Shown here: piece by piece, positions 1 through 8,248 of the stretch | Position numbering within the stretch: position 1 is the stretch's first letter | How the letters are laid out: the number at the start of each line of letters is the position of its first letter | From: an uncultured Bacteroidales bacterium | GTDB lineage: Bacteria; Bacteroidota; Bacteroidia; Bacteroidales; UBA932 | Direction: 5' to 3' | Length of the DNA stretch: 57,757 nucleotides | NCBI GenBank assembly: GCA_905234795.1 | Contig: CAJOIQ010000010.1 | Location: 1-57,757 of the forward strand | Made by a program: the position numbers and the translations under genes | Notes under the pieces: generated by a model | Database searches by the model: none | Told to the model about the DNA's origin: nothing | Seen by the model: only the letters and a program-made list of their open reading frames with translations

Positions 1-1026
1 TGGCTGCCGTCCCTGAACCTGACACCGAGTCTCCAGTATCAAGGCGGCGCGGCCTACAACGCCGGCGCGGCCCTGCAGTGGGACCTTGATTTCTTTGGCG
101 GAATCACCAGCCGCCGTCGGCAGGCTCAGGCCCTGCTGGCCCAGGCTAAGGATGAAAAAACTGCCGTCCAGACACGTCTGGTGGCCGATATTGCCACCAG
201 CTACCACATGCTCCAGATGCAGGACCGCCAGCTGGATTTGATGGATCAGGCCATCGTGCTCTGGGAACAATCGCTGGATATTCAGCGGACGCTCATGGAG
301 AACGGCAAGGCATACAGCACTTCCGTGAATCAGATGGAGGCTTCGTTGCTGGATGTCCGTGCCCAGCGGTCCGATCTTGCCAATGATATCCGTGACACGG
401 AAAACGCTCTCTGCGTGCTGTTAGGCCGCACTCCCGGGCATGTGGAGCGTGAGCCCATGTCCCATTTCACCCTTCCTGCGGAAGTGGGGGTGGGGCTCCC
501 CGGAGACCTTCTTCGCAACCGGGCCGATATCAGGGCGGCGGAGCATGGGATAGAGAACGCCTATTATGTGCAGCAGGAAGCCCTGTCCAATTTCTTTCCC
601 AAAATTACGGGCGTGATAGGAAGTCCTGCCGGCTTGGCGTATTCTGCCATCGCGTCGCTGGCTCAGCCACTCTTTGGCCAAGGCCGCATCCGGGGCAATT
701 ACAAGACGGCACAGATGCGCCAGGAGCAGGCCCGGGAGCAGTTTATCGGCACGGTGCTCAAAGCAGGCAGCGAGGTCAATTCCCTCATTGCCGACTGTGA
801 AACGGCGGCCCGGAAGGCCGAAATTTTCGGCCGGCAGATAAACGTCCTGCAGAAAGCCTTTGACGGCACCCACGAGCTTATGAAGAACGGCAAGGCCAAT
901 TACCTGGAGGTAATTACCGCCCAGGAGGCCTTCCTTAAGGCCCAACTCTCTGAGGTGGCCAATACCTTCAACGGAAATCAAGCCCTCATTAACCTGTACA
1001 TCGCCCTTGGCGGCGGCGTGGAATAA
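1..1026 (+). CDS. Outer-membrane efflux channel (TolC/OprM/NodT family), 5' truncated by window edge
   Basis: The frame is open from base 1 and ends at TAA 1024-1026, so the N-terminus lies outside the window. The 341 visible residues contain the long amphipathic helices and the second half of the duplicated OEP repeat. Motifs such as 'LRNRADIRAAE', followed by a Pro-rich 'FFPKITG' strand and 'QPLFGQGRIRGNY', are typical of the outer-membrane factor of tripartite RND efflux pumps. The protein would form the outer-membrane exit duct working with a periplasmic adaptor and an RND pump, presumably encoded upstream. Family assignment is firm; substrate is unknown. Confidence 0.9.
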   Translation, partial: WLPSLNLTPSLQYQGGAAYNAGAALQWDLDFFGGITSRRRQAQALLAQAKDEKTAVQTRLVADIATSYHMLQMQDRQLDLMDQAIVLWEQSLDIQRTLMENGKAYSTSVNQMEASLLDVRAQRSDLANDIRDTENALCVLLGRTPGHVEREPMSHFTLPAEVGVGLPGDLLRNRADIRAAEHGIENAYYVQQEALSNFFPKITGVIGSPAGLAYSAIASLAQPLFGQGRIRGNYKTAQMRQEQAREQFIGTVLKAGSEVNSLIADCETAARKAEIFGRQINVLQKAFDGTHELMKNGKANYLEVITAQEAFLKAQLSEVANTFNGNQALINLYIALGGGVE

Positions 1027-1051
1027 AATTATCCGATAAAAAACCAATCAA

Positions 1052-2483
1052 ATGATGAAAAACTATATTCATTTCATTATCATCGGCCTCAATATAGCCC
1101 TGGCCATGAGTTTTGCATCCTGCAAAAAATGACAACAGTACCGACGAACCGGTAAACACCACCCCGGCCAAATACACCATCATGTTCTACGGCAGCGGCG
1201 GCGGGAACGTCGACGGCATGCTGGAAGGCGGCGTCCAGGACTACCTCAAAGCAATGGGGATGGGCAATAAGGACGTACGTTTTGCTGTCCAGTGGAACAT
1301 GTCCAAAACAGGCGAGCACTATACTGATTATGAGAAAAACCAGATGTTCGGCGAATGGGGCAAATGCTACCGCTATGAGCTTACAGATAAAACAGACTTT
1401 ACCAAAGAAGGCTATAAGCAGTATATTTACAAGAATGCCTCCGAAGTTCCCATGTACAAGCAATCCACGCTGGTAGAGTTCATCAACTGGGTCAAGAAGA
1501 ATGTCCCGGCAGAGAATTATATCTTCATCCCTACAGACCACGGCGGCGGTTTTGACCTGGACCATGAAACACTCACCAAGGCCATTATCTACGACGACAA
1601 CCACAACCTGAAGGGGTTGTCCTGCAAAACCATTGCCGCCGCTTTCCAGGAGACCGACACCCACCTGAAGGCCATCCTCTGGTTCGGCTGCCTCATGGGC
1701 CAGATAGAGGTACTCACTGAGACGGCTCCCATCTGCGACTATCAGTTTGCCAGTTCCCACGTTTCCCGTACCATCATGGAGGTTGTATCCTGTCTGATAG
1801 AGGGCATCAACACATACCCGGATGATTTCGAGAAAGCCGCCGAACTGCATAAGGACAAGTTGGAGAAGATTTACATCGAAAGTTTCCAGAATATTCCGGA
1901 CGAAAAGGAGGAGGGCGTGTATCACCAGGAAAACTGCGACTTCAGCTGCTGGCGCTCAAATAAGATAGCAGGCATCAACGACGAGGTGAAAAAACTGGCG
2001 GAGTTCCTCGTAAAGAACTACAAGACCGACGAAAAGGACAATATCGACATGGCTACCCATCAGGTGTACCTTTTTGAGAAGGACGGTTCCTATGCCGATC
2101 CTCCTGGACATTCCCTATAATCTACAGAAAAACATAAAGGGCGAGGCCGCTTTTAAAGAGGTGAGGACCATCCTGGAATCCCTTACCAAAGCCATCAACG
2201 ACGCCCGTGTCACTGCCATTGTCGGTGCCAACCGCGTGGATAAAGGCGGAGTTTGTATCCTCCCGGAGCACAAAGCTTTCAGCATCGGCATTTCCATTTA
2301 TTCGAAGGAGAAAGACGAACCGTACCAGAAATATGGCGCAACTATATTTCCACCGCTTTCAACGACGCCACTCAGTGGAGTGGCTGGCTCGATATCAACC
2401 AGGCTTCTGTGATGGACGGGATTAATCTCAACCCCTGCAACGACTCCATCTGGGAACTCTACTGGCTGGTAGATCCCGAATAA
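1052..2483 (+). pseudogene. Clostripain-family (peptidase C11) lipoprotein, broken by three frameshifts
   Basis: A lipoprotein signal peptide starts at ATG 1052 and reaches the lipobox 'SFASC', but an A6 run at 1124-1129 puts it into a stop (TGA 1130-1132). Removing one A would join it to 'CKNDNSTDEP...', the open frame up to 2120. Homology then continues in a second frame ('LLDIPYNLQKN', roughly 2100-2335) and in a third ('NYISTAFNDATQWSGW', to TAA 2483). Both catalytic regions are present: His in 'PTDHGGGF' and Cys in 'WFGCLMGQ'. C11 peptidases are secreted cysteine proteases cleaving after Arg/Lys. The nearby genes are intact, so local decay is likelier than random sequencing error, though the latter is not excluded. 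Confidence 0.8.
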
Positions 2484-2500
2484 TCTCCCTTTAATCCATT

Positions 2501-2526
2501 CGTCATGCCCGGCTTCGACCGGGCAT
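2501..2526. repeat. GTCAT-type palindromic repeat (REP-like hairpin)
   Basis: ATGCCCGG (2505-2512) and CCGGGCAT (2519-2526) form a perfect 8-bp stem with a 6-nt loop, preceded by CGTC and followed by CTC. The 'GTCAT...ATCTC' framing matches the copies at 8212, 21611, 45729 and 52167. It sits 18 bp after the clostripain stop and may also act as a terminator. Confidence 0.7.
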
Positions 2527-2839
2527 CTCAATCTATGCTCTCCGACCTACGTCATGTTGCAGGTTCAGAGGTGTTTCGTCGCAGGTGAGGGCCCGTACCG
2601 TCGCCGGTCCTCATTTTTTCTTCCACCTGTGGCACTTATCGGCCCTCTGTGCCTTTTTCCGTAGCCGGTCAGCAAATTTTTGGGGACCTGCGACACCCCG
2701 TCGTAATTCCGGCCGATATGCACAAGTGGCAGCCCTATCCCTCCCACTGACATTTGCCCGGTCATGGATGCCATTGATGGGGCTGATAGACATTGGAAAT
2801 TAACTTACTCTGTGTTGTCGGGGAAAAACTCAAATAAAT

Positions 2840-2865
2840 AAACCATCCTGGCAGCCGGATGGTTT
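2840..2865. terminator. Terminator-like hairpin
   Basis: AAACCATCC (2840-2848) and GGATGGTTT (2857-2865) pair perfectly over 9 bp around an 8-nt loop. The T-rich tail lies on the minus-strand side, so it would stop minus-strand transcripts best, although no minus-strand gene is visible here. Confidence 0.4.
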
Positions 2866-2905
2866 ACTAATGGAGTATGTTGATTTCTATTTTGGCGTTT
2901 TTTTG

Positions 2906-2913
2906 TATATTTG
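2906..2913 (+). promoter_or_regulatory. -7 promoter element (TATATTTG) of the first lipoprotein cassette
   Basis: TATATTTG fits the Bacteroidota -7 consensus TAnnTTTG, 30 nt before the ATG at 2944. The segment from about 2885 to the ATG is nearly identical to 5813-5872 upstream of the paralogue, so the promoter was duplicated with the gene. Confidence 0.7.
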
Positions 2914-2943
2914 CACGTTATAGAGCAACTAGAAGTTAGTCTT

Positions 2944-3522
2944 ATGAAATTCAGGTGTCTCGCAGTGTTTTCTGCCATTGCAGTTCTGCTGGGAGTGATC
3001 GGCTGCAAAAAAGAGTCTGTTGATATCAAGGAACTGGAAAAGAGCCTTGTGGGCCTCTGGTGGGACGAGTATGATTATTCCGGCATCACAGAGGCGGGGA
3101 TTCCCTTCAGCAAGGTGCTGCTGGCTATAGAGGCCAATGCCAATCATACGGGCTGTATCTACCTGGGCGTATTTGATGACAAGAGCGATAATCCGCTGGC
3201 CGTCTATGGCGGTCCTGATGACGCCGGCTTCACGTGGGAACTACTCGGTAGCGGCCAGTTGCGTCTGAGCGTCCCCACTTCGCGCGAGAGCGTTGCGACC
3301 CGCGCTGACGGCGGAAGCTATGGCAATACCATGACGGATGTTTCCGGTACCAATGTAAGCTATACCAACGGCAGCGTGACGGTGAATAACAGCAATTATT
3401 CCGGCACGCTCCAGAAGGCCGATGCCGGAAAGCAGACTGAAATCCAAAAAACACTCGCATCCGAAGGTGGTGACAATGGTAATTCGAGCCTTGAACCTAT
3501 GGATGACCCCCAGATTCTTTAA
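2944..3522 (+). CDS. Short surface lipoprotein, paralogue of the 5872 gene
   Basis: This 192-residue protein starts with a signal peptide and lipobox 'GVIGC' followed by KKES, so it should be lipid-anchored and probably exported to the outer membrane. Residues 1-170 are closely similar to the protein at 5872 ('ELEKSLVG', 'TGCIYLGVFDD', 'YGGPD.AGFTW', 'TMTDVSGT'). It ends soon after that shared region, whereas the paralogue carries an extra C-terminal domain. The ATG at 2944 was preferred over the earlier in-frame start because it gives a proper signal peptide and follows the promoter. The next gene begins 2 bp after its stop, implying one transcript. Function unknown. Confidence 0.85.
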   Translation: MKFRCLAVFSAIAVLLGVIGCKKESVDIKELEKSLVGLWWDEYDYSGITEAGIPFSKVLLAIEANANHTGCIYLGVFDDKSDNPLAVYGGPDDAGFTWELLGSGQLRLSVPTSRESVATRADGGSYGNTMTDVSGTNVSYTNGSVTVNNSNYSGTLQKADAGKQTEIQKTLASEGGDNGNSSLEPMDDPQIL

Positions 3523-3524
3523 TT

Positions 3525-5768
3525 ATGAAGAAGATTTGTATTTTCCATGCCGTATTGTCGTTCATGGCAGCCGCCCTTTTTATGTCTTCCTGCGCCAAGG
3601 AGGACAATATTCCCGAAGTTTCCGAGGGGCCTGAGACCATGGCGGCCTTGACCATTCCCTACACCGTGACTGTGAGCGGAGAACCCGAAACCCGTGTCAC
3701 CGTTGACGGCGACATGAAGACGCTGCGTTTTGCTGAGGGAGACAAGCTGTACATCGCCGGCCTATACATCAAGGGGGTGCTTGACATCCGGACGGGCATA
3801 GGTGAAACCTCCGCCACGTTCTCTGGCAACCTGACGTATTCGGGCACGGGTGCAATTCCCGACAACTATCCGTTAATCGCCTCGCTGGTGAGCGCGCAGC
3901 AGACGGTGGGCAAGGAGATGTCTGTCGATGAGTATGGAATCGTGAATGTGAACTACCCCCATGACGAATACTGCAAATCGGTGGACGAGGCCGTTCGGCG
4001 GTATAGTCGTCTGTCGTGCGTCTCAACCTACTCCAACAAGTCTTTTACGCTGTCTCCGGACACGTCATTTTTGAATTTCGAGATTTGCTTTGAGGACGGC
4101 ACTCCTGCAGGCATCGAGATTTCTGCGGTGGTGTCAAATGAGAATAAACCCATTTGTACCGCCAATATCGCTACTATAGGCGAAGACAGAAAGGTGGTTG
4201 CCCGGTTCGTGTTGCCCCTGCCGGCATACTTGGTGCTGAGAAATGCCTCGTTGAAACTGGGTACGAGGGACCTCATCCCGCTTTTCAGCGATACTCCTGG
4301 CGCAGCCGTGAAAAACGTGAAGAGGACAGTCATTTATCCAAGAGCCCTGACCGAGATGCCCCTGACCATGGAAGCCCTTACTGCCGGCACGGTGAAGGTA
4401 AACATCGACGGCACGCTCTCATCGGGCATGAAATACGCCGTGAACGGTGGCGAGAAGACGCTTGTCACCACTTCGACAGACATCCCAGTAAGCATGGGAG
4501 ACAAAGTGCAGTTCTATGGAAACGGTACTGCTACGCAGGTTTATGGCGGCACTCCCGGTGTAAAGATTCAGGGTGGCGGCAGCGGATTCACGTGCAAGGC
4601 TTACGGCAATGTGATGAGCCTCCTTGACGAGGAGGGCTTCGTCACGAAGACCGACCTACCGGGGGAGAATTTTATCTTTCGCGAACTATTCAAGGACAAC
4701 TCCGCGCTGACCGATGCCAGCGACCTGCTGCTACCTGCCACAACACTGGCCCAGGGTTGCTACCTCAGCATGTTCCAAGGATGCACCGCGCTGAGAGCAG
4801 CACCCAATCTGCCCGCCACGACATTGGTCCATGCCTGCTACTACTCGATGTTTTCTAACTGTGCAAATCTCAACTCCGTGAGGTGTTTCGCCACATCGGG
4901 CATAAACGAGAACGACAGCACTTCCGAATGGCTCTCCGGCGTCGCCGCCACGGGCACATTCTATCTCGCCGGTGGGACCGGAGCCAAATGGTCCCAGGGC
5001 GTGAACGGCATACCTGGCGGATGGACAATGAAGTTCCCCGATGGCTCGACAATCACCGATTTCCCCCTCGTTGACCTCTCCACCATATACTCAAATTACA
5101 CCGCCTTTGATGGTCAGTCACTGACCGGCACGCCGGCTGGCCTTTATAAGATTACCATCGCAGACGGGGCAACAGTGACACTGGCCGGTGTGACCATCAA
5201 TGGCAAGAACGACACTAGTCACATGTGGGCAGGCATCAACTGCGAAGGAGATGCCACCATCATCCTGAAGGACGGGACAACTAACATTGTGAAAGGATTC
5301 CATGAAGATTATCCCGGCATTCACATGCCGCCCGGCAAAACGCTTACCATCAAGGGCGAAAGCGAAGGTACAGGATCGCTTATCGCCAGCGCCCACGACT
5401 TTGGCGCTGGTATCGGAGGAGGAAACGGGATTTCCTGCGGCAACATTGTGATTCTGGGTGGAATTATCACTGCGACGGGTAGCGCTTATTCTACCGGCAT
5501 TGGAAGTGGAAAAAGCAATAAAGATAAGATTAGTCGCTGCGGGAATATTGATATTCTGGGTGGTACTGTCACGGCTACGGGCGGCTTTTTGGCTGCAGGA
5601 ATCGGAAGCGGACTCGGAGGTAGGTGCGGTAATATCACCATCGCCAAAACCGTGATTTCGGTCACTGCCACAAAGGGTTCCGGTGCCCCCTATAGCATTG
5701 GCGCGAGCCAGGATGGAACCTGTGGAACCGTGACCATCGAACCCGGTGCGAACGTTACGCAAAACTAG
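3525..5768 (+). CDS. Large surface lipoprotein: fimbrillin-like, BspA-type repeats and beta-helix
   Basis: The 747-residue protein has lipobox 'FMSSC' near residue 23. Residues about 30-280 resemble fimbrillin-type modules ('TRVTVDG...LRFAEGDKLYIAG'). Residues about 390-450 hold two BspA-like leucine-rich units of the form LPATTL-x-CYxSMFxxC. From about 510 onward are beta-helix coils of the form CGNIxIxGGxxTATGG...GIGSG, closely similar to the lipoprotein at 6958. It forms a two-gene unit with 2944. This mosaic is typical of Bacteroidales surface proteins involved in adhesion or glycan contact; the actual ligand is unknown. Domain limits are by eye. Confidence 0.85.
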   Translation: MKKICIFHAVLSFMAAALFMSSCAKEDNIPEVSEGPETMAALTIPYTVTVSGEPETRVTVDGDMKTLRFAEGDKLYIAGLYIKGVLDIRTGIGETSATFSGNLTYSGTGAIPDNYPLIASLVSAQQTVGKEMSVDEYGIVNVNYPHDEYCKSVDEAVRRYSRLSCVSTYSNKSFTLSPDTSFLNFEICFEDGTPAGIEISAVVSNENKPICTANIATIGEDRKVVARFVLPLPAYLVLRNASLKLGTRDLIPLFSDTPGAAVKNVKRTVIYPRALTEMPLTMEALTAGTVKVNIDGTLSSGMKYAVNGGEKTLVTTSTDIPVSMGDKVQFYGNGTATQVYGGTPGVKIQGGGSGFTCKAYGNVMSLLDEEGFVTKTDLPGENFIFRELFKDNSALTDASDLLLPATTLAQGCYLSMFQGCTALRAAPNLPATTLVHACYYSMFSNCANLNSVRCFATSGINENDSTSEWLSGVAATGTFYLAGGTGAKWSQGVNGIPGGWTMKFPDGSTITDFPLVDLSTIYSNYTAFDGQSLTGTPAGLYKITIADGATVTLAGVTINGKNDTSHMWAGINCEGDATIILKDGTTNIVKGFHEDYPGIHMPPGKTLTIKGESEGTGSLIASAHDFGAGIGGGNGISCGNIVILGGIITATGSAYSTGIGSGKSNKDKISRCGNIDILGGTVTATGGFLAAGIGSGLGGRCGNITIAKTVISVTATKGSGAPYSIGASQDGTCGTVTIEPGANVTQN

Positions 5769-5833
5769 CCGGCAATGACGAGAGATGCCGTTGTTTCTCC
5801 GGAGCTTTGGATTTCTATTTTTGCGTTTTTTTG

Positions 5834-5841
5834 TATATTTG
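5834..5841 (+). promoter_or_regulatory. -7 promoter element (TATATTTG) of the second lipoprotein cassette
   Basis: TATATTTG lies 30 nt before ATG 5872, with the same spacing and flanks as the element at 2906. Both cassettes should therefore be controlled alike. Confidence 0.7.
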
Positions 5842-5871
5842 CACATTATAGAGTAAATAGAAGTTAGTCTT

Positions 5872-6948
5872 ATGAAATTCAGGTATCTCGCAGTGCTTTC
5901 TGCCCTTGCCCTTCTGCTGGGAATGACCGGCTGCAAAAAAGAGTCTGTAAATATCCAGGAACTGGAAAAGAGCCTTGTGGGCGTATGGTGGGACGAGTAT
6001 GAATATGAAGACGAGACGGAGGACGGTATTCCCTTCAGCAAGGTGCTGCTGGCTGTGAAGGCCGATGCCGACCACACGGGCTGCATTTATCTGGGTGTCT
6101 TCGATGACGAAAGCGAAGATCCGTTGGTTATCTATGGCGGCCCTGATGAGGCCGGCTTCACGTGGAAACTGCTCAGCGACGGTACCCTGGAGCTGAGCGA
6201 GCCCACATCGGCCAAGAGCGTCGCAATGACCCGTGGTGACAGCGGCAACTATGGCTCTACGATGACCGATGTTTCCGGCACCAGCATGACCTACACAGAC
6301 GGCGGCGTTACGGTGAACAACGGCACCTATTCAAGCACGCTCACGAAGGCCGATGCCGGCACGCAGACCACCATCCAGAATACGCTCACCAACTTCGCCG
6401 CATCGGCCAACAGTACCCTTGGCACTTACACCGACAGCAAAGGCCGGACTCGGGAATGCATCGTGGTAACAATCAAAGGCGAAAAATACGCCATTGCTAC
6501 CACCAACGAGAGGGAGAATGCCACCCATATAGTGGGCGATGTGGCGTATTACAACTGGTACGATGCCTGCAAGTACTTTGCAGGTGGCAAGACCGACGGG
6601 TCTTACAACGAAACCAACGTCTGGCGGCTGCTCACAGGTAAAGAAGCGAATGTCTTCGGCTTACTCCGCAATACGGGGACTTCTATACAAACAATTCCTC
6701 GTAAACGTTTTTGGATCTTCGGCCGTGACAGAGTGGGTTTTACCCTTGACGGCGGCTACTTCGAGGAGAAAGCTGACACCTCAAGGGTGAACAGTTGGGC
6801 ATACTATTGGACTTCGAGGCCCGACGGCTCCTACGCCCATGCCTTGTTTTTCTCTGGTGGTAAAGGCTATGAAGAGGTAATAACCCGAATTTACAAAAGA
6901 AGTAACGGTTACCCTGTGCGCCTGTTCTGCAAGTTGCCCACGGAATAA
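5872..6948 (+). CDS. Surface lipoprotein with C-terminal FISUMP/DUF1566-like domain
   Basis: This 358-residue protein has lipobox 'GMTGC' and shares residues 1-170 with the protein at 2944. The extra C-terminal half has the look of Fibrobacter-type major paralogous / DUF1566 domains: 'AYYNWYDACKYFAGG', 'NVWRLLTGKEA', 'YYWTSRPDGSYAHALFF' and a closing 'GYPVRLFCK'. Those folds are C-type-lectin-like and are found on secreted proteins of gut Bacteroidota. The stop is 9 bp from the next ATG, so it is co-transcribed with the beta-helix lipoprotein at 6958. The C-terminal family call is by motif only. Confidence 0.8.
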   Translation: MKFRYLAVLSALALLLGMTGCKKESVNIQELEKSLVGVWWDEYEYEDETEDGIPFSKVLLAVKADADHTGCIYLGVFDDESEDPLVIYGGPDEAGFTWKLLSDGTLELSEPTSAKSVAMTRGDSGNYGSTMTDVSGTSMTYTDGGVTVNNGTYSSTLTKADAGTQTTIQNTLTNFAASANSTLGTYTDSKGRTRECIVVTIKGEKYAIATTNERENATHIVGDVAYYNWYDACKYFAGGKTDGSYNETNVWRLLTGKEANVFGLLRNTGTSIQTIPRKRFWIFGRDRVGFTLDGGYFEEKADTSRVNSWAYYWTSRPDGSYAHALFFSGGKGYEEVITRIYKRSNGYPVRLFCKLPTE

Positions 6949-6957
6949 GGGATTTTT

Positions 6958-8124
6958 ATGAAAAGAATATTTATTATTTTGAGCACAGTGCTCCTGGCGC
7001 TGTCCTGCAGCAAAATAGCTGAAGTAAAGACTGTAGATTTAGCCTCTCTCTCGGCAGACTATGAGGCCAGGGATGGCGAAACGCTTACGGGGATACTCTC
7101 AGGTAACTACAAGATTACCATTGCTGAAGGTGCTACCGTGACGCTGAAAAATGCCGTCATTTACGGGGTGAACGACGACACCTATTCCTGGGCCGGCATT
7201 ACTCCCCTTGGAGATGCCACCCTTGTTCTTGAAGCCTCCAATATCGTGAGAGGTTTCGACGGTGGGTTCCCCGGCATCTTTGCTCCCAAAGGCAAGACAC
7301 TCACCATTGCAGGGGACGGGAAACTGGATGTGAGCAGTAACGGATATGCCCCTGGAATTGGCAGTGACGACGATAATGGTGGCAATATTGTCATCAAGGG
7401 GGGCACCATCCGTGCTACAGGCGGTAATGGTTCCGCAGCCATCGGCTCCATGCGTTATAGAAGTTGCGGCGACATCACCATCAGCGGTGGTTCGGTAACT
7501 GCCATAGGAGGCGAGGATGGGGCCGGCATTGGAAGCGGCCTTGAAGCCTCGTGCGGCAAAATCACCATCAGCGGAGGAACCGTCGTAGCCGAAGGAGGAT
7601 ACTCTGCGGCCGGTATCGGCTGTGGCCACATGGCCACATGCGGAAATATCTCCGTCAGCGGAGGCGACGTCACGTCCCGTGGCGACGCAGATGCCGCCGG
7701 CATCGGCAGCGGATGCGGCATCAATGAAGATGAGGAGGAGGACGAAGAGGACGAAAGCGAAGCCTCCTCCGTTTGCGGAGACATTACCATCAGTGGCGGT
7801 ACGGTAACGGTTCATGGTCACAGTATCCTTGCCGCAGCTGCCATCGGCTCGGGATGTTACTCCAGCTGTGGGAATATTCTCATCAGCGGAGGTACGGTCA
7901 CAGCGGACGGCGGATACAAATCTGCCGGGATTGGCACCTCTGAGAAAGGGAGCGTCGGCAATATCACCATCACCAACGGAGTAACGCAGGTGTCAGCAAA
8001 AAAATGGGACGAGAATACCCCTCACAGCATTGGCGGAGGCGTGGACTATGTCAGCATCGGCACCGTGAGCGTGGGCGGCAAAGAAGGTCCCGTGAGTGAA
8101 AGTCCGTTTGTTTACAAGCCCTAG
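6958..8124 (+). CDS. Beta-helix lipoprotein with Cys-led coils
   Basis: A signal peptide with lipobox 'LALSC' precedes a right-handed beta-helix of about ten coils. The regular unit is CGxITISGGxVTAxGG-x-AGIGSG, 27-31 residues, with a Cys at the start of most coils, so cysteines would stack along one edge. One coil carries an acidic insertion (DEEEDEEDESE, encoded about 7729-7765). The start of the mature protein matches residues from about 510 of the 3525 product ('GxYKITIAxGATVTL'). It completes the second copy of the duplicated cassette and ends before the hairpin at 8212. Role unknown; adhesion or polysaccharide contact is an inference. Confidence 0.85.
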   Translation: MKRIFIILSTVLLALSCSKIAEVKTVDLASLSADYEARDGETLTGILSGNYKITIAEGATVTLKNAVIYGVNDDTYSWAGITPLGDATLVLEASNIVRGFDGGFPGIFAPKGKTLTIAGDGKLDVSSNGYAPGIGSDDDNGGNIVIKGGTIRATGGNGSAAIGSMRYRSCGDITISGGSVTAIGGEDGAGIGSGLEASCGKITISGGTVVAEGGYSAAGIGCGHMATCGNISVSGGDVTSRGDADAAGIGSGCGINEDEEEDEEDESEASSVCGDITISGGTVTVHGHSILAAAAIGSGCYSSCGNILISGGTVTADGGYKSAGIGTSEKGSVGNITITNGVTQVSAKKWDENTPHSIGGGVDYVSIGTVSVGGKEGPVSESPFVYKP

Positions 8125-8211
8125 ATTTGTGCCGTAAAACAACCGCAACATAAACGGATACGCCCCTTTTGATGTTCGGATTCCTGTACTAATCCTATCT
8201 GAAGGTTTTAT

Positions 8212-8245
8212 TTCGTCATGCCCGGTCAGAGCCGGGGGTGACGAA
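8212..8245. terminator. GTCAT-type hairpin between convergent genes
   Basis: TTCGTCATGCCCGG and CCGGGGGTGACGAA form a 14-bp stem with one G-G mismatch and one wobble. It sits between the plus-strand gene ending at 8124 and the minus-strand gene ending at 8249, so it can serve both. It belongs to the same repeat family as 2501. Confidence 0.7.
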
Positions 8246-8248
8246 GGC

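Larger units (their letters stand above)
2484..2943. other. Non-coding stretch with hairpins and a GC-rich repeat relic
   Basis: No convincing gene lies here. It holds a GTCAT-type hairpin (2501-2526), a GC-rich segment around 2560-2790 that shares a 15-bp word (2735-2749) with 45757-45771 in opposite orientation, a terminator-like hairpin (2840-2865) and the promoter of the following lipoprotein gene. Confidence 0.6.

Noticed and set aside
7729..7765. GA-rich tract as a phase-variable repeat
   Set aside because: The tract is an irregular mix of GAG/GAA/GAC/GAT codons without a uniform repeat unit, so slippage is not favoured; it simply encodes an acidic loop.
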